From Phoronis australis (lineage: Eukaryota > Phoronida > Phoronidae): a DNA stretch of 64,000 nucleotides. Where the stretch lies: the NCBI GenBank assembly GCA_002633005.1, contig NMRA01000123.1, positions 340,364-404,363 of the forward strand, read 5' to 3'. Under the pieces are notes generated by a model that saw only the letters and a list, made by a program, of their open reading frames with translations, was not told where the DNA came from and searched no databases. The stretch's first letter is position 1, and every line of letters begins with the position of its first letter. The translations under genes were made by a program, and so were the position numbers. Positions 47,323 through 59,180 of the stretch are shown here, piece by piece.

Positions 47323-50142
47323 AAATGGGGCTATTCGGAGAATTCTCCTCGCGGTGTCGCTGCTGTACTAGTGGTGATTGAATTGCGCATGCGTCGCTGG
47401 CTGCATGTAAGCACCTGGTTAAAGGACGGATTGTTATCAAAATACGTCGTCGCGCAAAGCCTTATCATTGCAATTTTCCGTGGTGCAAGTCTTCGACAGA
47501 TGATCGCTAAATACCAAAAGACCTAAGGTTACTACATTCGTGGAGAATTGCGCTCAAAAGGGTCAGCCAACCGACAAAAAGTGTGCGGATGCCGAAACAT
47601 TGGGAGACTACATAACGTTACTTGGTAAGTTTTTAGCAGTCAAGTTTCTATCGACATCGTTCGGTGATGTTATCCCCATCAGTTACCCCACTCAATAACG
47701 GGTTTATTGAATGGAACTAAATGTTTCTTTTCGGAAACTCACCCGGGACTCGGATGCCGGGTAGGCTAGCAGCACATACTCACATATTGTCCTCCAGGGG
47801 TGGGAATGCGCCCAATATAAGAGGTGTATGGTACGTGACGCTCAGAAGTCAAGGGTGACTTTTTTCACAGCAATTTCTCTTCAAAGCTATGCTATGTCCA
47901 ATAAAATTCTCTAGACGAGTGAGTTTCCTTAATTTATAGCGGACCCCACCCCCAGAACTACCAGATTAGTTACCGAATTAACATGAATAAGCTATTCAGT
48001 AAACGTCATTACATTGCATTGGAATAAAAAATGACACCTAGAATGAATTTTACTTGTTGAGGTCAGATGCACATTTTAGGTGTCCTGAAAAATACACATT
48101 ATTAAATCACTTTTAGCCTGTTTCACATAGTTTATTCAGATCCTAAATAAGACTTGGGTATAAACATTATTAGTTTCTACTTATAAACATGAAGATTAAA
48201 CGTCAAGTATGTTCTGCCTTACTAAAGTAGTTTTGTCTTGTGTTTCCTTTTATAATTTGCTAATATTTCTCCGACTATTCTGTTACAGGTGAGAGAAAAC
48301 GAATGAAACCAGCCGCCTGACCGTCTATTTTACCTTTGGACAAAGTGAAAAGCAATCCTTCAGCAGTAACCTGAGAGAGTTGAACCTAATTGATATGCCT
48401 GATTATGGACTCCATTGCATGGGAAAATTACAATTCTTCTTAACAATGTTGTTTCTTTATACACATGTACTTTTCTTGCATGTGGAATTTTGTTGTGGAC
48501 AAGTTAACACAAAACTTCAAATTGTTCAAAGGCCTTCTTAAGGAAGCTCTAAAAATAATTACACACACAAACAAATCAAATGCAAACAAAGGAAATACTT
48601 CATTTTGATTGCTGCACATTTCAGGAAAACGACAATTCGCAAGCGTAATCGCTAATCATTTCAGCTTTATAAAGAATATGCACAGCTGCACTGTATGGGG
48701 CTTTAAAACTGAGAAAATATTGTGGTTTCAATAATTAGTGACAAACTTGCCTGTTAAAGAAAAATTTATTCGATCATCAAAGTGTAACATTAACGGGCTT
48801 TCTACTGACAATAAAACAATCGATGCAGTCACTGAATGTCATTTCCCCATAATGTGTACCAAATTGAAAAGTTTTTACCATTAGTATACAGCCTTTCTTC
48901 TGAAAGGAAAAGTTAATGTCACTCAGTGAGAAAGGACAGGTATTTATACCAGATGCTTTTGGTTTTCATTTCACAGTGATCAAGTTTCAATAGCCTATAG
49001 AAGCGCTTGTAAAAAAGTCCAGTTTCGGCACGTGACTTTCCTCCAGGTAACCGCATTCAGCCACCAATTAGATCCTTGAAGGTAAACACAACAGCATATC
49101 ACTTGACTCGTTTTGTGCCCAAAATCTAACCCTGAACTAAACCAGAGTGTCACTACGACTTCTTTAGCTTCAATCCAGCATGTTTCTTCCAGAAAAGGAA
49201 ATAAGATATTGTCCACACATGACTTATTGCCTATGAAAGGCCATCCTCACCATCGAGGCTAACTTGTGTAGCAGTCAGATATAGTTCATCTTCATACCCA
49301 AACAATCCACTGGCACGTTGTCTTATGGTAACTGCCTACTGCGTTTCACATTTCACCACGGCCACTGATATGTACATTGTGTCATGCAGCACTACTGGTG
49401 TGGAAATGCTGTGGGATGAGAAAGAAGTAACAACGCTTGTTAGCTTCAGTCAACTGCTTTAAACCAATTTTTTTCCATTCAGTGTCGATGCAGAAGCGAT
49501 GCATATCTTCTCGATGCACGGTACAAGCCCTCAAACCTAAAAACCAAAGGTCATTTGAAAACAGACATGATATATTTTCATTTCAACGCGTAATTGATTT
49601 CCGGAAGACACAGGATGGGAGTAAATAAATATTCTAATGGATATTTGTCACGTACCCTTTGCCATGGAACTTGGCTTGGATTGTAATCTCACTAACCAAT
49701 ATCGAGTTAAACATTCAGCATTGATTTATGTAACTGTTACTGCTAAACCTGTTAGAAATCATTCTAAACAATAATACTGCTTCGATGTACGAAAAGATCC
49801 CGAGTGCTACGTCAGGTATCGTAACATGCATCACAACAAACTAAGAGTAACCCGACTGGCGACTGCCGCGAAGTCGACATCGGCGAGTATCTCAGTTAAC
49901 AGGCATCAGTAGAATAAACATGGAATAATCGTTAAAATAATCACAAACCTTACCTTTGTATAAGGTCGTGCTTACTTTCTCTCATAGAAGCACCCTTTTC
50001 ACGCAATCTCAGATTCAGTTGGCACGCCTACAAGCCATTTCACCATGTCTTTAAAGGGCTCGCGAAATCGAGGTTGTTAATCTATCACGACTAGTACATG
50101 CGCGCCCTCTAGTTAATGTAAAATTTTCCGAATAATCCCATT
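47323..50142. mobile_element. TIR transposon family A/B, copy B (2.8 kb, most complete)
   Basis: The left end is AATGGGGCTATTCGGAGAATT and the right end AAATTTTCCGAATAATCCCATT. The flanks (47207-47322 and 50143-50205) together rebuild a sequence also present uninterrupted at 20674-20868, so the insertion point is known. The strand likely to have been coding is minus, since 48608-48830 matches in reverse the 3' portion of the coding-like copy at 58.3-59.2 kb. All frames are broken; the family is not recognised. Confidence 0.88.
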
Positions 50143-50205
50143 AGCGATACCTGCGTGCTGGCGCGGCTACTGCCCCACCTAGCGGCACGCAGGGAACCAA
50201 CGAGG

Positions 50206-53200
50206 CATCAGAGTAATCATGAGTCGGCAAGCCCTCGTTTCTGGGACAGCACGCGCGACATACGTATGAGTCATGTGTCACTCAACTGTTGCAGCCCATG
50301 TATCGCGTACTTCAGAGGTGGGAACTTAGATGTGCACACCTCCCAAGTCGCACATCAGTTCTAAATGAAGTATTGCACCGGCTTGGCTCGATTAAGCGTT
50401 TGGGTGCATGTGACTATAAGATTCATCTGATTCATCTTTAGCCTTGTGACACATTCTTTGAACTCAAGATCGCGAAACATTACAAACCCCGCATGTGAAC
50501 GTCGGACTGTACGGCTTTGTGTACACGTGTGCAGTCAGCATGTCGATGGGTTATGCTATGACGGAGACGGCGCTCTTCTCTGACTTCAAAGTATAAAATG
50601 ATAGTTTAAATATGACCACCTATTCGTAGCGCTAACTTTGTCTGTCCTTTTTATTCAATATTTTGTTCCCACCTCGTTCGTTAGACTTTCCTGCTTCTCT
50701 CAGTAATCGGCGCGAATTAGCCGCGCGGCTACAGGCTAAAGTTCGTACGCCTTGTGTAAATTGCCTTTGTCTTCAAATGAAGAATAACAGCGATAAAAAT
50801 GATAAATTTTTGTCGTCTCAAGGCGGTGACAAAATTGTTGTGTTTGTTTCGTCTGTCATTTTTTGTTTGATATTTTGCCCGTACCTCAATAGGCCTAGCT
50901 TAGATCTTCCTGACGGCCTGTTGTTTGTATCGATCTCAGACATTTAAAATGCAAATTGACCAATTGACCTGTACTGTTGTGTTAGAATCTAATCCAACGC
51001 ATACAATTCGGGTGGCAAGTGAAACACGGATGACTTCCGACACAATTTCAACTTAATTGTGTCGCAGCGTATGCTCATAAAATTAATGTTTTTCTTCATA
51101 GAAATAATGGTGAAAGCAAAAATGAAATCTGGTGAAAAAAACTAAACGTATTTGGAATTTCACGGGAAAATTTTTATACATAATTTCCCAATTTTCGACC
51201 GCAAGAAATAACGTCGGATTAATTTGAAGTCAAGCGTATTAGCAATTTCGTTGATTGATTATACATTTTACCCACCAACAGCAAATATCGCTTCCGAGAC
51301 AGTCCGTAGCGTGTTCCGTGACAATTTGCCGGTTTTTCCCTTCTGTTTCACTCTAATCGGATTCCTCTAGTTCGATCATATACGGCGTTATTTCATCCAA
51401 ACGTTGTTTCTACATTTCCTTAATCTTCCATTTTGCCGTGCATTTCATTGAACTCTTCCGCGGTAACGTCTGTTCATGGCAAGGTATATGTTTTTCTGAC
51501 CCATGTGCGAAATATCTTGGGTCATTCTTTTTTATCATGCTGCGCGTGAGCCTTTCACTTCGTAAGATGTGTAATGCCTCCTTACGCCACGACACAATCC
51601 CGTAATTATCACGGAGCGACTAGAAACGTACTAGTTCTCTGGTACACGCATTCCGCCAGGATGTCGCCGTGGGTCCGACGAATCTCCATTCATTGCCAGC
51701 CTGTCCCCCAATGCACGCAGGGACCCTGCACTATAATTCGTTCGTTAGACCCCGTCGTCTTTGTGAATAAGCGTTTGATGTTAGACTGAGTAAGTGGTCC
51801 CCACCGAGAACGTGTTACTGACTTCGGCGACGTTAGACTATCTAGTCACAGTGCCTTGTAAGATATTACATGTACATGCACGTGGAAGTGTCGAGACAAT
51901 TGTCGAATAGTATTTTAAGGTTGTTGTCCCTAACAGATGAAATGTTGAAAATCCGTGATTTGAAATATGTACCCGTCACCGTAAGGTAAGTTTCCTGTGG
52001 CACGGACTGTACGGTACGTCTTGGGTCACAACGATGATGTCATTTGCGTCGTTTAGAACGAGCGCCACCTAAAGTTTTTTCCAGCTCTAAATGGGGTTCT
52101 TGGTGGAGTCTTACGATAGTAATTGGCGTAATTAGCTAATATCAGGAGTAAAGGAAGGGATGATATGTTTTTGTCGTTCAATGATACACATGTTTAACTT
52201 GTTCAAAATTCATTTGGCCGTTGTACGGGGTCTTTAAGGACAGTGTCCCTATTCATTTTCAGTGAACTCAGGGCTCAGTTTTACGTACAGTATATTATTT
52301 GAAAATGTCATTAATGAACAAGGAGCTCATAATAAAAATGAAATGATAGAAAAATATTGCATCTGTGAGTCTATTAAGACACAAATACGCAAAAACACCC
52401 AGGGACCTTAGTTGAGTCCCTACTGTTTCATGCAACCGGCAACTACAGCAGCGTCGTGATAGTAAACGTAGATGTAAGTAGGCGCTTAATGTCCGCCGTA
52501 AGACCATGAGGACTGAATTTCAAAAGTACATTGAATTCGCAAAAATCTGACTTACAAACACATAGGTCTATTTTGTGACTCACGAGTTGGTATTTACTTC
52601 GAGTCTGCTGTGGCGAATCTAGGATGTCGTAGAAAAGGTCCTAACCACACATTTAGGAAGGCAAAGGTCCGCGTGCATTCCAAGCGGTGTCTGAAGGGGG
52701 GCAAACACAATTTTAAAGGAAAATAGCTGCGTAACGACCAGAAACGATATGCTGGCGGCGCTTTTTAGTCGCCCGTGGGGTGTGCATGTGCCCTCGGGAT
52801 CCTTCGGTCCCCTCGTACCCGCCTATGTTATGACACCATAATTGTTACTTTATCTTGAAATATTAATCTAAAATTTCATTGCTCTGCGGACATATGTTAT
52901 TCCGTACGCTTCAAAGACTAATTACACAAATACAATGTTACACAAGCACCGATGTTTCAAAGACTATGTACCCGATACAACGTGCACACATGCATGCATG
53001 TAGGCCTATATATCAGGTGTTCCAAAAGTGAGCCATTTTTAAGAAGTAATTTCTCTACAACGAATAAACTGATTTTTCAAAAGTTTCTTACAAATGAACC
53101 TGAGGATATCATCAACAAATATACAAACTATCAAAGAGATCTGTGTGCAATTGTGCGAGTACTGTCAAATTAAATACATCAGAACAAAAAATAAAATATC

Positions 53201-53350
53201 AACGGGAAGCTCGCTTATTTCTGTCTTCTTCCACGACTCAACGGAGCCGTTTCTTCCAACCAGAAAATGCTTTTTTGTATTTCTTCCATCAAGATTTTCT
53301 CCCATGACATAATTATCCTGTCTTTTACTGCTGTTCACTCATTTTACATG
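50206..53350. other. Part of the 13.2 kb intron, nothing recognised
   Basis: Mixed AT-rich sequence with CpG-rich patches near 50150-50260 and 51580-51800. The open frames 50663-50947 and 51574-51789 show no domain and no splice support. Confidence 0.45.
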
Positions 53351-53356
53351 TACCTC

Positions 53357-54341
53357 TCATTCCCCGGTATGGCATAGGCCATTGGATTGCAGTGGGGGGG
53401 GGGGGGGGGGNTGTACGGACGCCAATCCTTCTTTTTTGATGAATTTTGGTGTGGCTTCCTCCATATGAGCCTGAGTTATTTTGCTCGAGTCTGAATTAGT
53501 CCCATTTTGCTGAAACACGTAACTGTTTCCAGAATAAAGTCGCCTGCATTCCGGGAAAACATTTTCATCCAATTACTGCAGTGCATATGCCGTCGACTGT
53601 GAACTTTTGCTCTAACAGTGTCAATAAAATGAATATTTGTTTTTCCTTCCCATGACACTCCAGCGGAAACAAATACATTTTGGAAAATCTGGAAGTCTCA
53701 TGATGGAGTCAAGAAGGCTGAATTTCAAGTTTTCGTTTCCCACAAACAAGATCGTTTCGGTGATTTTTAGCGGTTTCTAGTGTAAAGTCTGTTTCATCAG
53801 TGGAAATAATTCTCTTCACATCAATGGCTGAATAGCGGTCAATAGCTTCATGGAGTTTTTCTTTTTCCACTTGGTTTTGAAGGGTCTCAATTCCATTCAT
53901 TGCACAGAAGACTTGCTCACTTTTAAATCCCTTGCGACTTCTTCCAAAGATTTGTGATTCCCCGGGTTGTCCTCCTGGGATTGGCTATGTTTTCAACACG
54001 ATCCTCGTTGTTTATAAACATGCAGTCTTGGGATACCCACTGCCACATTTACTCGCAACAGACCCTGTGTTGCGTATTTTAGCAATACAATTATTTACTT
54101 CCGCACAACTCCACCCTTTTCCTGGGATCTCCCTCAAGATTTTCCTTCAGCTCCACCCTTTCTCCTTGTAACAGATTTCAATTGCAAATCCATCATTTTC
54201 ACTCAAAGGTACCCTTACTCTAACCGTCACCTCCATTTCTACGAACTCACACATTTCTCTGATTGCTGTTGTTGCAACCAGCTCAAACCGATCGCAAATA
54301 CGTCTGACTTCGTGCTCGCCATGTTTTATCCTGGATCCCAT
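53357..54341 (-). pseudogene. Mariner/Tc1-like transposase remnant
   Basis: Minus-strand pieces in changing frames give an N-terminal helix-turn-helix-like part (GWSCAEVN, IRNTGSVASK at about 54130-54050). A catalytic-region piece with a first Asp (RIISTDETDFTLE, then AKNHRNDLVCGKRK) is at about 53830-53720. SWEGKTNIHFIDTVRAKV is at about 53655. RRLYSGNSYVFQQNG, then ITQAHMEEATP, is at about 53545-53450. This order is characteristic of the Tc1/mariner superfamily. At least three frame changes and stops make it inactive. A G run ending in an N at 53411 truncates the end. Confidence 0.88.
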
Positions 54342-54575
54342 CGGCCACGTTTTGGGGTCTAAGATGCCCAGAATAGAGCAAATGACTGCTCATCATTGCC
54401 TAATCAACGCCACTCAAAGTTCACAACAGCTTGTTGAATAAAGTGTTCAGGGCGTATGGTCACACGTGCAAGAACATTTGCAAACAATGCTGTCGTCAAC
54501 GCAGCAGTGCATCGATACTGTAGGCTATTGTATCAAGCCGCCCCACTATACCGCCATTTACTATGCATAGGTGCT

Positions 54576-54715
54576 ACATTAAGATGTAAAATGATGGCTG
54601 GCTGAGCCTAAGCCCCACAATAATGTACATTACGGTGCGTAGGTGCTACGCTTAAACGCCAAAAGGTGGCTGGCTGCGCCTACGGCCGCCTACACCCCAA
54701 TACAGCACTGAATTA
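54576..54715. repeat. Repeat module shared with the 30.9-31.8 kb TIR element
   Basis: The sequence acggtgcgtaggtgctac, then gccaaaaggtggctggctgc and gcctacggccgcctac, repeats 31560-31640 with few changes. It is likely a fragment of the same transposon family. Confidence 0.7.
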
Positions 54716-54829
54716 GACGCCCCACACGTTTATAGATTAAGATCCCAAAGAAGGAATTCCCCAACGGAATGATGGTTTGAAAGATGTTGCTCTTTCAAAA
54801 ACAGATTGGAACTCAGTGTAATATCTTAC

Positions 54830-55039
54830 TTGTAATCGGGATGACCTGGACCAGGCTCGTTTCAACAATGGGTTTTCCACCAGCACAAACCTCCAGCGTA
54901 CATAATGGCTTCGATTGGTAAAATATAGATTGCACCGGGTAGCTGTCACGCAGAGGTTCACACGGTATTCTGATAGCTCTCCCTGGCGGTGAGTAGATAT
55001 CCTCCGGAGTACCCGAACCCGATGCCTCCTGATCCAAAT
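54830..55039 (-). CDS. Ig exon 1: first half of an L1-family Ig2-like domain
   Basis: A 210-base exon, phase 1-1, with acceptor TTGCAG and donor GTAAGA. It begins with an acidic linker (LDQEASGSGTPEDI), followed by a B strand with its cysteine (RAIRIPCEP) and a C strand IFYQSK where L1 proteins usually have an IYW motif. Two further cysteines follow (LCTLEVC). The IPCEP...YQSK stretch resembles the start of L1CAM Ig2. The usual tryptophan is replaced by phenylalanine. It is the most upstream exon found; its acceptor phase requires a further 5' exon that I could not locate. Confidence 0.72.
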
Positions 55040-57811
55040 CTGCAACGAAAATTTCATAACTCCCTTTCAAAGCAATTAATCCAAGACTTGAGTCAACGAG
55101 GTCATCCAATTGAAATTTGGAAGCTGAAAACGACAAGCATTACTGAGATGTTGACACCACTGAACTGGTGAAACCTACACATTGAACTGTAGTAACGACC
55201 CAGCAGGGACGTGCATACCGCACCCCTATTTCAATAGGTCTAAAATGCGTAAACCTCACTGAGATGGAAATTTATGTTTTACAAGCTGTAATAAAACTAA
55301 CAGAGATTTCAGAGCTGAAATAAAGATTAAATGCGTTATACATGTAATGTTGAATGCGCATTATTCTCCGGCCATATAAAACGCGTACTTTAATCTGATT
55401 CGAAACTTTTGGTAGAATTGCGAATCGCCGAAGACAACGGCAACGACAGCTGGGAAAAGCTGAAGACTACTCAAGTCGTGCGTTCGATATTTTACAACGC
55501 ATTGTTTTCAAATGATTTCACAGTCTTTAAGGCGATTTTAGACGTCCTCGCTAAGTCACCAGGAGGTTGGTTATGCCCAGCAGGGTGACTTTTCACGGCC
55601 AGTTTTGAGATTCCCTTTCGGAAAAGAATTCACTACGAAAGGGCCTCTTATTGCCCCTCAAAAGGGTTCAACATGTGACTTTAAAAGTCTGAGAAATATT
55701 TAAGAACTATAACAGAATTATTTCAACTTCATCTATCTGAAAGTTTTGTTTGATATTTATATTAGAACAAGGTATCTACGTGTATTTCGGACGTGATCGG
55801 TTAAAACCAGTTGTCTAAAAACTCCGACTGAAGAGTTGCGTTGATGTAGTTAAACCCTACAAATGCTTGGTGTTTTGGAACAAACCCCACACCAAGGTAT
55901 GAACGAGAATTCCGTCACTAAAAATTTGATTGACTCCATTTGCGGTTACTAAAGCGGTCTCAAATTGTTCCCTACTCAAAACAACGTTTCTTTTGGGCTT
56001 AGACAGAACCAAAACTTTGTGAAAGCCCTGAGGCTTGCCGAGCGATATTGACAAAATTTCCAAAAGGTTGTGCCCATGTCATAAAACTGAGACGAGTGAA
56101 GGATTTGTTTTCTCACATGGATCCTAAAAACGAAAAGCTCGACGTGTCTAAAACTTTCAACTACATGAAGCAACTTTGTAAAAACACATTTGTGCAATGT
56201 GAAGTAAACTCTGTTACTTTTAGTTAATAGTTTTATTTCAAAATTAAAATTGTAAATTGATTTCTGCTTTCGAAAGAAGTTCTAGTCGAAATCTAATAAA
56301 TGATCTTTGAATTTCTAAATGTTTATATACAGTCAACAAGGCTTCATCACGTGCGTGAGCACCGAATTGACCTAGAGGCAGCACAGCTAGTCTCACTGCG
56401 TTTCTTTAGTTGGGGTTCGTCTACGTTTGAAATATGTTGGATATGAAATTCGCCTTCGAAGATGGGTCCGTTTAAGATTTTGTTTGCATGTCACTGACCA
56501 TCAGACAAGGAGTACGTACACATGCGACACGCGATTTGTCAATCATGATCTTGTCGACTTCACAGAATTCCGGCGTTGTTTGATTGGCGCGGGTTTGGTT
56601 GTTGGAATTGAGTGTTTTGAAGACGATAAAATATAAGGCGTATGGATTTCTACTTAGCACTGCTTCGTGATTCGCCCACGTAACACCAATGAAATGACTA
56701 TAGCTCGGTGTAACACCATCCAGGTCATGTGAGGAAATGTTCTATAAGTCGAATTGTCAAGGCTTGAAATTGTATTTGCTGAGCATGCCCTGTAGCGAAA
56801 ACGAAATGCCAGTCCTTTACAAGACGTAAAATCACTTTTCACCAGGGCAAAAGCTCGAGACCACTTTTAACGGTAAGTGGTACAAGGTGGCTTTAGAAAA
56901 AAATTAATAGCAAGTAATTGAGTAATGTAAGGGTGAGCGGTGACGGATCCCGAACATGGTTAGCGACAGTCAACCTGAAAGAAATTTTGAGCGAGTTGGA
57001 GCCATTCTCTCGACATAGCCATTATGGTAGTGATAGCGATGGCGAGAGTACACAACACTCACACTTGCCTCACAAAAGAAGTCGCTTACAGAACACTCGA
57101 AGGCGTGCAGGGCCCGACATATCTGCTCCGTGATCATTTTCCGCTTGGCAATGGTAAAGGTCGTCATCATCCATGCGACGGACACGTGATATGACGAATC
57201 GGCTTCCACCATTTTTTACACTGTACCTTCCGCCGTTCGTGTTTAATTTTACTGGGTAGGAACCACCAGAGTATGAACGTTTTCCTTTCCACCAACTTAT
57301 TCTGAGGCATGGGAAACAAAGGAGTGATTAGTAGCACGTACAGTATGATCACAGTCCCAGAAATCGCTTTTGCATGATATGCAGGTTCTCGTCCACTCCT
57401 TTGCACATGTCCATTGTAATAAGACCTCGAGTTCAGAGGAGTAAGAGACATCTTAATTTGTGTCAACCAAATCAGTCAGTATTCGAGCCGGGGTTTCCCA
57501 AACGGCATATAAACCACAGGGCCACACTGTCTCCTTGTAAGGAGTCATTAGTGACCTTGAAATTTCTGGACCCACAAATTCCATATGCTATTTCTGAGCA
57601 AGAGATACATGTACGTCCCTATGCCTGAGGTTTGCTCTTGTACAGGGTTCGGCTTCAATTTTCAGAAACGCATTTCATGGAGCATTTCCGCCATATCTTG
57701 CACCGAAATTAGGCAACATTAAGACCAAACTGTCTCGGTACCATTTCTGAAAATGTCTAAACACTACAAATAAGTTGGCCTAATACTGAATAGATTTAAG
57801 ATTGAACTTCT
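55040..57811. other. Upstream flank of the most 5' exon found; no supported exon
   Basis: The missing upstream exons (Ig1, signal peptide) should lie here or beyond. I saw no exon with an Ig pattern and a phase-1 donor. A plus-strand open stretch 55394-55588 is coding-like and is listed separately. Minus-strand stretches at 55857-56197 (ISLGKPQGFHKVLVLSKPKR) and 57000-57210 are open but unrecognised. Confidence 0.45.
55394..55588 (+). other. Coding-like open stretch, unrecognised
   Basis: A 64-codon open frame without an ATG reads LVELRIAEDNGNDSWEKLK, then VVRSIFYNALFSNDFTVFK and AILDVLAKSPGGWLCPAG before a stop. The balanced composition and helical periodicity look protein-like, and a TAG acceptor precedes AATTGCGAATC. 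It may be an exon of a plus-strand gene or a transposon fragment. I cannot assign it. Confidence 0.3.
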
Positions 57812-57970
57812 GAGCCCAGTTGCATCAAAGTTATACGCTGTATAGCAACAATGACCTCCATTGATTCTAATGCGTCACGTTGTTATTGTTGAACAATCCA
57901 CCTGACATCATGTAACAATCGAACTTATCCAGCGGATAATTTTGAAGTTTTATGCAACTCAGCCCTGGGC
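57812..57970. mobile_element. MITE, ACTCAGCCC family, copy 2
   Basis: The ends gagcccagttgcatcaaagt and ttttatgcaactcagccctg are imperfect inverted repeats. The interior (tagcaacaatgacc, gttgttattgttgaacaa, gacatcatgtaacaatcgaa) matches the 13129-13272 copy. Confidence 0.75.
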
Positions 57971-58299
57971 TGAAAGACAAACTTTACGACCATCCTCACT
58001 GTAAACTGTTGAGGAACAAACTTGTTGATATTTTTCAAAATATAACGTCAGTAAACATTGTCAACTTGTTTTCGATTCGAGAACCAGCAAACCACAGTTA
58101 AGTCAATGCAATGCGCGTCGCTTAGTGTCGTGAATTCGCAACAGGTGAGTTTGCATGCTAACATAGTAAAAACCGACTTAATTTCTAATTTAAGAGCGAT
58201 GTTCAATACCGTCGTTGTTGTGTTCCTCAAATGAACTATTCCGCAGATGGTAATTTCAGCAAGTCAGACCTTGTAGCGTTACTGTTGTAGATCTTCCCG

Positions 58300-59180
58300 T
58301 TAATGGAAATGTGGCTGCTGTTGTATGCAGTTTCAAAAGGTATTCCCCATGAAAATGGTCTTTATCGGTATAGGAAGTGCAAAAGAAGTGCATCAGAGGT
58401 CTGGCAGAATTGTTAGCGAGTTAGTGTTTGAACATGAAGTTACCCATGTCCAGAATGGGTGTGTTTAATATATTGATCGGTGCATCGATGCACAGCATTG
58501 CCTATCCACTTTCTTGGTTGAAGCAAATGCTACCGTGGACATTGACAGACGCGTGTGATCTAGTGTCAGACCAGTGAAGGAAACAGCATTAGATGACTCT
58601 GCAATACAGTGAAGTCCGCCTCCAACACATTTGGAGCATCAGCACTTCCATCGGCTTCTTAGGAAGAGAGCTGGTCACGGTTTATCTTTAATGATACTAG
58701 ATCTAGCTTGGCACTGCGCAAAGGTAAACATGGCACAATGTACAAGCCAGTGGCCCTGGAGAAATGTGAATCGCAGCTCTAAGTTACCATACGAAAATGT
58801 GCCAGTGGATTGTTCGTGTGTGAAGAGGAACTATATCTGACTGCAACACCAGTGACTGCATCGATTGTCTTATCGTCATTAAAAAGCCCGTTAATGCTAC
58901 ACTTTGATGATCGAATAAATTTTTCATTAACAGGCAAGTTTGTCACTAATCATTCAAACCACAATATTTCTTCAGTTTTAAAGCTCCATACAGTGCAGCT
59001 GTGCTGCTTCTTTATAAAGCTGGAAGTGATTACCGATTACGCTTGCGAATTGTCATTTTCCTGTTGACCTACAGAAATGTCCGGCGATCAAAACTAAGTA
59101 TTCCCTTTAATTTGTTTATGCGTGAAACTATTTTAAGAGCTTTCTTAAGAAGGCCTTTGAACACTTTTAAAGTTTTGTGT
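58300..59180 (+). pseudogene. Broken coding copy of the A/B transposon family (plus orientation)
   Basis: The plus-strand frame from 58631 contains HQHFHRLLRKRAGHG, matching HRHFHRVPIKRAGHV on the minus strand at about 60960. Upstream, at 58310-58370, sequence matching the reverse of 61260-61310 is also shared. The 3' part (58850-59080) is the reverse of 48608-48830 in copy B, which links the set into one family. Stops and frame changes interrupt it. Confidence 0.7.

Larger units (their letters stand above)
1..55039 (-). other. Gene model: L1CAM-like Ig / PAN-array / transmembrane receptor with helical-repeat tail (partial)
   Basis: Eighteen minus-strand exons can be chained from 55039 down to the left edge. 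Seven encode Ig domains, ten encode one PAN-like domain each, and one encodes a membrane helix plus a cytoplasmic tail. Every intron is GT-AG and every junction keeps the frame: all are phase 1 except the phase 2 intron inside the second Ig domain. At all junctions from the last Ig exon onward the split codon begins with G and gives Gly or Asp. The predicted product is a type I surface protein of more than 1700 residues. The Ig part resembles L1CAM/neurofascin/neuroglian adhesion molecules, which normally continue with fibronectin III domains; here PAN-like domains follow. No signal peptide, Ig1 or Ig5 was found, and the 3' end is cut by the window. It could instead be two adjacent genes, but the 368-base phase-1 intron joining the two halves argues for one. 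Confidence 0.8.
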
